Shown here in pieces: positions 8,979-16,256 of a stretch of DNA of 64,000 nt. The translations under genes and the position numbers were made by a program. Within the stretch, counting starts at the first letter, position 1. Every line of letters begins with the position of its first letter. A model generated the notes under the pieces. It was given only the letters and a program-made list of their open reading frames with translations, did no database searches and had not been told where the DNA came from. The DNA lies in assembly GCF_023370115.1 (NCBI RefSeq), contig NZ_CP097160.1, positions 1,364,001 through 1,428,000 of the forward strand, in the 5' to 3' direction. Source of the DNA: Gulosibacter sediminis (lineage in GTDB: Bacteria > Actinomycetota > Actinomycetes > Actinomycetales > Microbacteriaceae).

Positions 8979-10021
8979 AGGGAGTCCTGTCCTTCCGTGG
9001 CAGTTGGGTCAATTATCTCTTGCGAATCGCGGGTCGCGTGCGCGGCGCCGCGCTGGGCATCGCGGCCGCGCTTGCGAAGCACCTTGTCGCTCACGGTGCG
9101 CTCGCCAACGGTCGCCTCGGTCCAGGCCTCGGGGTCGCTCGGCGTCCACGCCTCGCGGTCGGCGTCGGTGCCCGCCACCTTCGAGGTCTTGCGCTTCTCG
9201 GGCAGCGTGGTGCCCGGGGCAAGCCGGCGTGCGGTGAGGAGGAAACCGGTGTGCGCCACCATGCGGTGGTCTGGGCGCACGGCGAGCCCCTCGACGTGCC
9301 AGCCGCGCACCATCGTCTCGTCTGCCTCGGGCTCGGTGAAGCCGCCGTGTTCGCGGATCGCCTCGGCGACGCGCGACAGCTGCGTCGCGGTGGCGACATA
9401 GCAAACCAGCACGCCACCGGGAATCATCGCCTCCGCGACCGCGGGCAGGCACTCCCACGGCGCGAGCATGTCGAGGATCACCCGGTCGACGGTGCCGGGC
9501 TCGAACTCGCGCGGCAGCGCATCCTGCAGGTCGCCGATCGCGATGCGCCAGTTCTCGGGCTCGCCGCCGTAGACGCTGGCGACGTTGCCGCGGGCAACCT
9601 CCGCGAACTCCTCACGACGCTCGAAGCTCACGAGCTCGCCCTGCCCCGCGAGCATCCGCAGCAGCCAGAGCGACAGTGCGCCCGAGCCGACGCCGGCCTC
9701 GACCACGCGCGCGCCCGGGCGGATATCGGCCTTCGCGAGGATCATCGCGGAGTCCTTCGGATAGATAATCGCGGCGCCGCGCGGCATCGACATGATCACG
9801 TCGGTGAGCAGCGGCCGCAGCGCGAGGTATTCCATGCCACCGGTCGAGGTGACCACCGAGCCGTCGGGAATTCCGATGATCGCAGCGTGGTCGATCGTGC
9901 CGTACTGCGAGTGGACCTGTCCGCCCTCGGTGAGCCAGGTGGTCGTCAGGCGACCCTTTGGATCGGTGAGCTGCACGCGTTCGCCGGCGCGGAAGGGGCC
10001 GGACGGGGGCGACTGGATCAT
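8975..10021 (-). CDS. trmI: tRNA (adenine(58)-N1)-methyltransferase TrmI
   Basis: A 348-residue class I SAM-dependent methylase that makes m1A58 in the T-loop of tRNA. The SAM site is VVEAGVGSGALSLWL (residues ~104-118), with the family motif ILDMLAPWECLPAVAEAM further on. The first ~70 residues form the small N-terminal domain of the family. The last ~50 residues are a polar extension. The ATG at 10021 shares ATGA with the HAD gene stop. In mycobacteria this gene (Rv2118c) stands near the Pup-proteasome locus. Confidence 0.92.
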   Translation of the reverse strand: MIQSPPSGPFRAGERVQLTDPKGRLTTTWLTEGGQVHSQYGTIDHAAIIGIPDGSVVTSTGGMEYLALRPLLTDVIMSMPRGAAIIYPKDSAMILAKADIRPGARVVEAGVGSGALSLWLLRMLAGQGELVSFERREEFAEVARGNVASVYGGEPENWRIAIGDLQDALPREFEPGTVDRVILDMLAPWECLPAVAEAMIPGGVLVCYVATATQLSRVAEAIREHGGFTEPEADETMVRGWHVEGLAVRPDHRMVAHTGFLLTARRLAPGTTLPEKRKTSKVAGTDADREAWTPSDPEAWTEATVGERTVSDKVLRKRGRDAQRGAAHATRDSQEIIDPTATEGQDSL

Positions 10022-10704
10022 TCGGTGGGGACTCCTCGTGTTCGGAAGGTGGTGTAGAGCGCGCGAACCTGCGGCCAATCGAGCCCGACGAGGCTCTCGC
10101 GCAGGATGTACTCGGGGCTCGGCGGAATCTCGACGCCGTGCGGCACCGCGATGGTGACGCAATCAGCGGCGAGCGCGCCACGGATGCCGTTCATCGAGTC
10201 CTCGATGACGACGCAGTCGGTGGCGGCGACGCCAAGCTTCTCAGCCGCGTAATAGAAGGGGTCGGGTTCCGGCTTACCGGGTCGCACGTCCGAGCTCGTG
10301 ACCGTCAGCGTGAACTCGCAGCCGGGCAGGTGCCGGAGCACCGCATCCGCCAGCGCGCGATTCGAATTGGTGACGAGCGCGGTCCGCACGCCATGTCGGT
10401 TGAGATCCGCGAGCAGTTCGACGGCGCCCGGGCGCCATTGGATGTTGTCGGCGACGCTGTCGCAGACATCGGCGAACACCTCGTCGACGATCTCTTCGAA
10501 GTCGTCGATGACGCCGAGCGATTGGAAGAGCGTCACGACCTGTTCCGAGGATGCCCCGACCAGGTCGATCTCTTGCTGCCGGGTCAGTTCGGGCAGACCT
10601 CGACGTGTCAACAGCGCCGACTGCGCCCGAATCCAATGCGGTTCGGTGTCGGCAAGCGTGCCATCCATGTCCCAGAGGACGGCTGCGGGTGCGCGCTCGC
10701 TCAT
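10018..10704 (-). CDS. HAD superfamily hydrolase (phosphatase/phosphomutase-like)
   Basis: A 228-residue HAD subfamily IA protein with motif I LWDMDGTLADTE (nucleophile Asp ~12), motif II TNSN and motif III KPEPDPFYYAAEKLGV followed by IEDSMNGI. Proteins of this type dephosphorylate small phosphorylated metabolites; the substrate cannot be read from the sequence. It heads the minus-strand set and diverges from the PAC2 gene across a 76-bp gap. Confidence 0.85.
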   Translation of the reverse strand: MSERAPAAVLWDMDGTLADTEPHWIRAQSALLTRRGLPELTRQQEIDLVGASSEQVVTLFQSLGVIDDFEEIVDEVFADVCDSVADNIQWRPGAVELLADLNRHGVRTALVTNSNRALADAVLRHLPGCEFTLTVTSSDVRPGKPEPDPFYYAAEKLGVAATDCVVIEDSMNGIRGALAADCVTIAVPHGVEIPPSPEYILRESLVGLDWPQVRALYTTFRTRGVPTE

Positions 10705-10743
10705 AGGAGACCATCCTACCGGCGACCGCTATCGCAACGTCGT

Positions 10744-10749
10744 AGGCTA
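10744..10749 (+). promoter_or_regulatory. -10 element TAGGCT upstream of the PAC2 gene
   Basis: A TAnnnT-type -10 hexamer lies 31 bp before the GTG start at 10781. A transcript would begin near 10756 and leave a short leader with a GGAG ribosome binding site around 10770. No clear -35 is seen. Confidence 0.4.
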
Positions 10750-10780
10750 GGGAGAACCCCATTTCCTACGGAGAAACCGC

Positions 10781-11821
10781 GTGACCTCACAGCTTCCCCT
10801 GCCGAACTTCGACTCGCACACCCCCTTTGCAGCCGGCAACACCCTCGTGGTCGCGCTGCAGGGCTGGAACGACGCCGGTGAGGCGGCGAGCTCGGCGGCG
10901 ACGGAACTCCAGGAGCAGCTCAACATCGACCTGCTCGTCGAGCGCTTCGAGTCGGAGGACTTCTTCGACTACAGCGTGGCGCGCCCGCGCGTCGAGTTCG
11001 CGGGCGATGGGCGCAAGGTGATTCGCTGGCCTGGCGCGACCCTCGCCGGGCCCGTGCGCGGCGGCCGCATCTACACGCTGACCGGCGTCGAGCCGAACTT
11101 CCGGTGGCGCCGCTACGCGAGCGAGGTCGTCGCAGCGAGTGAGCGCATCGACATCTCGAGCATTGTGCTCGTTGGCGCGCTGCTTGCCGACGCGCCGCAC
11201 ACGCGCGACATCCAGGTGTCGCTGAGCAGCGACGACGAGGGCCCGCAGCACGAGCTCGGAATCGAGGCGTCGGCCTACGAGGGCCCGACCGGGGTGCTTT
11301 CGGCCATCGCCGAGGAAGCACACGGCGCTGGCATTCAGATCGTCTCGATGTGGGCGTCGGTACCCCACTACGCGCAGACCCCCGAGCTGCCGAACCCGAA
11401 GGCGACGCTGTCGCTCGTGAACGAGCTCGCGAAGCTGCTCAAGGTGGAGCTGAAGTCAGACCACCTGCGCGAGGAAGCCACCACGTGGGAAGAGCGCGTC
11501 TCGGAGGCGGTCGAGGCCGACGACGAGCTGCGCGGCTACGTGGAGTACCTCGAGCAGACCCGCGACGTGGTCGACTCCGAGGAGGCAACCGGCGACGCCA
11601 TCGCCGCCGAGTTCGAACGCTTCCTCGCCGACGGGCGCGACACGCAGAACCGGGCCGGAGGGCACGCGACGCGCAGTGACAGTGGCTCGCTTCCCCGACC
11701 GAACACCGGCGACTCGACCTCGGCCAGTGACGAAAGCGACGTCGCCGACTCGTCCGAAGACCGCGAGGGCGAGGGCGACGACGCCGACAACGACAGCGAC
11801 AGCGACAGCGACACGAAGTAG
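10781..11821 (+). CDS. PAC2 family protein
   Basis: A 346-residue protein of the PAC2 (proteasome assembly chaperone 2-like) family: VVALQGWNDAGEAAS near the start, then a purine phosphorylase-like core (IVLVGALLADAPHT, SMWASVPHYAQTPELPNPKA). Its biochemical role in bacteria is not established. The last ~60 residues are an acidic low-complexity tail of Asp, Ser and Glu. GTG start with GGAG upstream. It stands beside trmI and pafBC although no proteasome genes are in the window. Confidence 0.85.
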   Translation: MTSQLPLPNFDSHTPFAAGNTLVVALQGWNDAGEAASSAATELQEQLNIDLLVERFESEDFFDYSVARPRVEFAGDGRKVIRWPGATLAGPVRGGRIYTLTGVEPNFRWRRYASEVVAASERIDISSIVLVGALLADAPHTRDIQVSLSSDDEGPQHELGIEASAYEGPTGVLSAIAEEAHGAGIQIVSMWASVPHYAQTPELPNPKATLSLVNELAKLLKVELKSDHLREEATTWEERVSEAVEADDELRGYVEYLEQTRDVVDSEEATGDAIAAEFERFLADGRDTQNRAGGHATRSDSGSLPRPNTGDSTSASDESDVADSSEDREGEGDDADNDSDSDSDTK

Positions 11822-11830
11822 GCGGATGCG

Positions 11831-11846
11831 GCTCGCGCCGGCGAGC
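11831..11846. terminator. possible bidirectional hairpin between the PAC2 gene and mshC
   Basis: Six bases GCTCGC pair with GCGAGC around a GCCG loop in the 48-bp gap between two convergent genes. There is no U-run on either side, so this is a weak candidate. Confidence 0.25.
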
Positions 11847-11869
11847 AGCCGGTCGCCGAGCTGACGGGC

Positions 11870-13123
11870 CTAGCTCGCGAGCAGGTCGATGCCGAGCAGT
11901 GCGTCGACGGCCGTGACGACCTCGGTGCCGGGGTTGGCCGTGCTTGCCCAGGCGTCGACGGCGGCGATGGCGCCGGCCGTGTCGAGGTCGTCAGCGATGC
12001 GCGCGCGCATCTCGGCGACGGTTTCGGTGCCACCCGCCGTTGCACGGTGCGCGGCCTCGCGCCAGCGCGCGAGACGAGCTTCGTTGTCGTCGAGCTCGCC
12101 GGCGTACCACTCCCAGTCACTGCGGTAGTGGTGCCCGAGCACGGTGAGACGCACCGCGGCCGCGTCGTGGCCCGCCTGCGTGAGCTTTGAGACGAGCACG
12201 AGGTTGCCGAGCGACTTCGACATCTTCGTTCCCTCGTAGGCCACAAGGCCAGCGTGCGCGAAGTGGCGCGCGAAGGGTTCGCCTGTGAGCGCCGTGGCGT
12301 GGGCGCAGGTCATCTCGTGGTGCGGGAAGCGCAGGTCGCGACCGCCCGCCTGCACGGTCACTTGGGGCCCGAGTTCGCGCGTGGCGATGACGGCGCACTC
12401 GACGTGCCACCCCGGGCGGCCCGGGCCGACCCCGGCGTCCCAGCTCGGCTCGCCCTCGCGGTGAGCGCGCCAGAGCAGCGGGTCGAACGGCGAGCGCTTG
12501 CCGGGGCGATCGGGGTCGCCGCCGAATTCGACGAACGCGCTCGCAAGCTTGTCGGGCGAGAAGTGGCTCATCTCGCCGAGCCCGTACCGGCCCGTCGCCT
12601 GCACCGCCGCGACGTCGAAGTAGATGTCCTCGCCCTCGGCGTCGTCGGTGGGCACGGCGTAACCGAAGCCGTCCGCGACCAGCCGGTCAACCGCATCCGC
12701 AATCTCGTCGACGACGTCCTTGACCCGCACGTAGGCGTTCGGTGGAATCACCCGCAGCGCGGCCATGTCGCCGCGGAAGAGGTCGGTCTGCGACTCAGCG
12801 AGGTCTTCCCAGTGAACGCCGGTCTTCGCCGCCCGCTCGAGCAGCGGGTCGTCGACGTCGGTGACGTTCTGCGCGTACTCGACCTCGACGCCCGCCTGCG
12901 AGAGGGCGCGGATGAGCGTGTCGAACGCGAGGTAGGTGGCCGCGTGGCCGAGGTGCGTCGCGTCGTAGGGCGTGATGCCGCAGACGTAGAGGCGCACGCG
13001 ACCATCCGCATCCGCCTCGAGCGGGAGCACGGCCTCAGCGGCCGTGTCGAACAGCCGAACCGGGGCCGCCTCGCCTTCCAGCTGTGGAACTGCAGGACGC
13101 GGCCAAGAGTCGATTCGCTTCAC
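11870..13123 (-). CDS. mshC: cysteine--1-D-myo-inosityl 2-amino-2-deoxy-alpha-D-glucopyranoside ligase (mycothiol biosynthesis)
   Basis: MshC joins cysteine to GlcN-Ins with ATP in mycothiol synthesis. It is a 417-residue relative of class I cysteinyl-tRNA synthetase. The zinc-binding cysteine lies in YVCGITPYDATHLGHA, which also holds the HIGH-type motif (HLGH); KMSKS is near residue 300, and the other zinc ligands are in WHVECAVI and FPHHEMTCAHATAL. Length and the missing tRNA-binding C-terminus distinguish it from CysS. It shows that the organism uses mycothiol. It lies just downstream of uppP on the same strand. Confidence 0.93.
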   Translation of the reverse strand: MKRIDSWPRPAVPQLEGEAAPVRLFDTAAEAVLPLEADADGRVRLYVCGITPYDATHLGHAATYLAFDTLIRALSQAGVEVEYAQNVTDVDDPLLERAAKTGVHWEDLAESQTDLFRGDMAALRVIPPNAYVRVKDVVDEIADAVDRLVADGFGYAVPTDDAEGEDIYFDVAAVQATGRYGLGEMSHFSPDKLASAFVEFGGDPDRPGKRSPFDPLLWRAHREGEPSWDAGVGPGRPGWHVECAVIATRELGPQVTVQAGGRDLRFPHHEMTCAHATALTGEPFARHFAHAGLVAYEGTKMSKSLGNLVLVSKLTQAGHDAAAVRLTVLGHHYRSDWEWYAGELDDNEARLARWREAAHRATAGGTETVAEMRARIADDLDTAGAIAAVDAWASTANPGTEVVTAVDALLGIDLLAS

Positions 13124-13150
13124 CCCGACAGTCTACCGGGGTGCGGCGGG

Positions 13151-13999
13151 TTACGCGCTTCCGGCCAGCGGGTCGACGACGCCGGTGATGAGCAGGATGA
13201 TGAGCAGCGTGCCGAGCGCGATGCGGTAGATGACGAACGGCATGAAGCTGCGGGTCTCGACCCACTTCATGAGGAACTTGATGACGACCCAGCCAACGAC
13301 GAACGAGATGACGGTCGCGAGCAGCGTCGCGCCCCAGTTGAGCGGCGCGCCGGTGGTCTGGTCTTCGGTGAGCGCACCGAGCAGCTCGTAGCCGCCCGAG
13401 CCGAGCACCGCCGGGATCGCGAGCAGGAACGCATAGCGCGCGGCCGAAGGGCGGTCGTAGCCCATGAGGCGACCGGCTGTGATGGTGCCGCCCGAGCGCG
13501 AGACGCCGGGGATCAGCGCGAGCGCCTGCGCGAGGCCGTAGAGCAGGCCGTCTTTCCAGTTGAGGTGCTCGAGCGTCTTCGCGCGGCGCGAGAGCACGTC
13601 GGCGAGGCCGAGGATGATGCCGAAGACGATGAGCGAGATCGCGATGATCCACAGCGAGCGGAACTGGCTTCGGATGAGGTCCTGCAGCAGCACGCCGAGC
13701 AGCACGATCGGCACCGAGCCGATGATGATCAGCCAGCCCATGCGCGCGTCGGGGTCGTTGCGCGGCACTTTGCCGGTGAGCGATTGCACCCACTTCGTGA
13801 TGATGCGCACGATGTCGCGCCAGAAGTAGACGACGACCGCGAGCTCGGTGCCGATCTGGATGATGGCGGTGAAGGTCGCTCCCGGGTCGTCCATGCCCAT
13901 CGCGAGCCCCGCAACGCGGATGTGCGCGCTCGAGGAGATCGGCAGAAACTCAGTGAGCCCCTGCACGATGGCGAGAACGATCGCCTCCAACCAGCCCAT
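13151..13999 (-). CDS. uppP: undecaprenyl-diphosphatase UppP (BacA)
   Basis: A 282-residue integral membrane phosphatase that recycles undecaprenyl diphosphate for cell wall synthesis. Both family signatures are present: [16 protein letters not shown] at residues ~12-27 and [10 protein letters not shown] at ~165-174. About eight hydrophobic helices are predicted. It precedes mshC by 27 bp on the same strand, an association often seen in actinobacteria. Confidence 0.95.
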   Translation of the reverse strand: MGWLEAIVLAIVQGLTEFLPISSSAHIRVAGLAMGMDDPGATFTAIIQIGTELAVVVYFWRDIVRIITKWVQSLTGKVPRNDPDARMGWLIIIGSVPIVLLGVLLQDLIRSQFRSLWIIAISLIVFGIILGLADVLSRRAKTLEHLNWKDGLLYGLAQALALIPGVSRSGGTITAGRLMGYDRPSAARYAFLLAIPAVLGSGGYELLGALTEDQTTGAPLNWGATLLATVISFVVGWVVIKFLMKWVETRSFMPFVIYRIALGTLLIILLITGVVDPLAGSA

Positions 14000-14083
14000 G
14001 TGCGTTGATCCTTTCGGTCGCCTAATGCCAGCCGTTGATCTTACGCCCAGGCTCCCCGAGAAGCTGTGGGAGACGCGCGGCGG

Positions 14084-15400
14084 CTAGTAGGTGCGCAAGA
14101 AGTGTTCGAGCACCTGGCGGCCGAACACGAGCGACTCGAGCGGCACTCGCTCGTCAACGCCGTGGAACATGGCCGGGAAGTTGAGTTCAGCCGGAAGCTG
14201 CAGCGGGGCGAAGCCGTAGCCGTTGATGCCGAGGCGCGCGAGCGATTTGTTGTCGGTACCGGCGGGCAGCAGGTACGGGATGATCTTCGCCTCGGGGTCG
14301 TACTCGCGCAGGGATGCGAGGCTCGCGTCCACGAGCGGGCCCGTCGAGGGCGCCTGGGCGCCGATCGCCTGCCAGTCAATCTCGACGTCGATGCCGTCGC
14401 CGACGATCTCGCGGATCTGCTCGAGCACCGCATCCTCTTCGCCCGGCAGTGGGCGCACGTCAATCGCAACTGACGCCGTCTCGGGAATCACGTTGTGCTT
14501 GTAGCCGCCATCGAGCATGGTCGGGTTCGCGGTGGTGCGCAGGGATGCGCGCAGCCAGGCCGCCGCGAAGCCACCGCGGAGGGCGAGTTCATCTGGCGAA
14601 ACCTGTTCTGCATCCGCGCCGGTGAGCTCGCACAGCGCGTCAATCATCTCGGTCGAAGTCTCGTTGAGCTGCACCGGCCACTCGTGCTCGGTGAGGCGCA
14701 CGATGGCACGGGCGAGCTCGGAAATCGAGTTGTCGCTCGTCGGCACGACCTTCGAGCCGTGGCCGGAGGGGCGGCGCGCACGCAGGCGCAACCAGATCAT
14801 GGCCTTTTCGCCGGTCTGCAGGAGGTAGGCGCGCTGACCGTCGATGTTGATTGAGTAGCCGCCGACCTCGCTGATCGCTTCGGTCGCACCCGCGAAGAGC
14901 TCGGGCTTGTTGTCGACCGCCCAGTGGGCGCCGAGCTTGCCGCCGTCTTCCTCGTCGGCAAAGAACGCGACGATGAGTTCGCGCTCGGGCAACTCGCCCG
15001 AAGCGATGATGTTGTCGAGTGCCGTGACGATCATGGCGTCCATGTTCTTCATGTCGACGGCGCCACGCCCCCAGATGCAGCCATCTCGCACCTCGGCAGC
15101 GAACGGGTCGACGCTCCAGTTGGAGGCGTCGGCCGGCACCACGTCGGTGTGGCCGTGCACGACGAGCGCGGGCTTGTCCGGGTTTCGGCCAGGGATGCGC
15201 GCCACGACGCTCGTGCGGTTCGTCTCAGACTCGAACAACACCGGCTCGGTGTTCAGCGCGCGGAGGCGCTCAGCGAGGTACTCCGCGGCCTCCCGCTCCC
15301 CCGAGCTCTTGCCATTGCCCCAGTTCTGCGTGTCAATACGGATGAGCTCGCGCGTGAGGCTGACGGTCGGATCGGAAGTAAGCGGGTGTTCCTCAGTCAT
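14084..15400 (-). CDS. M20/M28-family metallopeptidase (dipeptidase-like)
   Basis: A 438-residue zinc peptidase. Metal ligands are recognisable: HGHTDVVPAD, GRGAVDMKN, the catalytic FADEEDGG and a C-terminal MFHGVDE. The dimerisation domain is between residues ~220 and 350. The family removes amino acids from dipeptides or acylated amino acids; the substrate is unclear. The ATG at 15400 is chosen because the family-like N-terminus (SLTRELIRIDTQN) begins soon after it, while longer readings upstream look like noise. Confidence 0.88.
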   Translation of the reverse strand: MTEEHPLTSDPTVSLTRELIRIDTQNWGNGKSSGEREAAEYLAERLRALNTEPVLFESETNRTSVVARIPGRNPDKPALVVHGHTDVVPADASNWSVDPFAAEVRDGCIWGRGAVDMKNMDAMIVTALDNIIASGELPERELIVAFFADEEDGGKLGAHWAVDNKPELFAGATEAISEVGGYSINIDGQRAYLLQTGEKAMIWLRLRARRPSGHGSKVVPTSDNSISELARAIVRLTEHEWPVQLNETSTEMIDALCELTGADAEQVSPDELALRGGFAAAWLRASLRTTANPTMLDGGYKHNVIPETASVAIDVRPLPGEEDAVLEQIREIVGDGIDVEIDWQAIGAQAPSTGPLVDASLASLREYDPEAKIIPYLLPAGTDNKSLARLGINGYGFAPLQLPAELNFPAMFHGVDERVPLESLVFGRQVLEHFLRTY

Positions 15401-15526
15401 GAAATCAAGCCTAAGCCGGTGGATACGAGAGCGGGGCGCGCTTGACGCTGTTTGACGGTGCGGCTGGGAAGTCAGTCGTTCGTAAGCCAGCGGAACAGGC
15501 GCGCGAGGAGCAGCGTCGGGCAAGTC

Positions 15527-16013
15527 ATGGGTTCTGCGCTAGTTCTGGATCAGTTCGGTGACACCAATCACCTGAGACTCGCGCGCATCGAGACGCGACC
15601 ATTACTGGCAACGGAGGTCCGCATCAGCATCGCCGTTGCGACCTCGATCGTCCTCGATGAAAACCACCCGAGCCTGCACCGCCAACCGCCGACAGTTTCC
15701 AAACTCAAGGCTGGGGTGCTGGGCATCGCGGGGACGGACGGCTCAGATTGCGATCCGTTCGGGCGTCCCGCCACACCGCGTGGTCACCATCGAGGTGCAA
15801 GATGCGCCCGTCGGCGTCGTTCAGGTCAATGGTGTCAACGCAGCTCCCGATGCGCTCGACCGAGTCCTGGAATTGATCTCTGCCAAGCCCTTGCGCAGCC
15901 CCGTCGCCGCAACGTACACCCTCGACCAGTTCCATCACGCGATCTCACACCAGCGCAGCCGCCACGTCCACGGCAAGATCGCGATCAGTACTCCATTGAG
16001 CAACGCGACCTAG
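15527..16013 (+). pseudogene. gutted NADP-dependent quinone oxidoreductase (zinc-type alcohol dehydrogenase family)
   Basis: Two pieces of one enzyme lie in different frames. The first, from ATG 15527, reads SALVLDQFGDTNHLRLARIE and then EVRISIAVA, the N-terminus of MDR-type quinone oxidoreductases. The second, from about 15745 to 16013, reads GVPPHRVVTI and then SPVAATYTLDQFHHAI and HVHGKIAI, the usual C-terminus. About half of a normal ~310-residue protein, including the Rossmann NADP-binding core, is missing, and the frame changes. Together with spacer this fills most of the 856-base gap 15401-16256; I see no intact gene in the rest of it. Confidence 0.7.
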
Positions 16014-16163
16014 GTCGAGGCCGACGAAGTAGCCCGAGCACCAATCGTCACCACGCGAGTCACTCAAACGGCCCGTTGATGTCGGGGGCTCGTGCGAGAG
16101 TGAACCTAGGTCGAAAACCGGCCCGTGGATGCTCGAAACCTCGAACATCGACGCCGGCAACAT

Positions 16164-16179
16164 TAGAACGTATGTTCGC
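16164..16179. promoter_or_regulatory. putative LexA (SOS) box
   Basis: AGAACGTATGTTCGC carries the palindromic core GAAC-N4-GTTC of the actinobacterial SOS box (consensus TCGAAC-N4-GTTCGA). It lies directly upstream of a -35/-10 pair and 78 bp before the DUF222/HNH start. Mycobacterial 13E12-family genes also carry LexA boxes. The left half-site is imperfect. Confidence 0.6.
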
Positions 16180-16208
16180 TTTCAATTTTGCCTACATGCG
16201 TATATATT
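16180..16208 (+). promoter_or_regulatory. promoter of the DUF222/HNH gene
   Basis: TTTCAA (16180-16185) and TATATT (16203-16208) are separated by 17 bp in an AT-rich patch unusual for this genome. The LexA box abuts the -35, so bound LexA should block RNA polymerase. Confidence 0.5.
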
Positions 16209-16256
16209 TGCTACGACGGTTCCCCCATTGACGCACCTTCGAGGAGGTGACGCCCG

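Noticed and set aside
12254-14008. 584-residue plus-strand frame across mshC and uppP
   Set aside because: It is antisense to two clear genes and shows no domain.
15945-16163. Minus-strand frame with FVGLDLG, faintly like the start of an IS110 transposase
   Set aside because: Only a handful of residues match, most of the frame is antisense to the oxidoreductase remnant, and no terminal repeats are seen.
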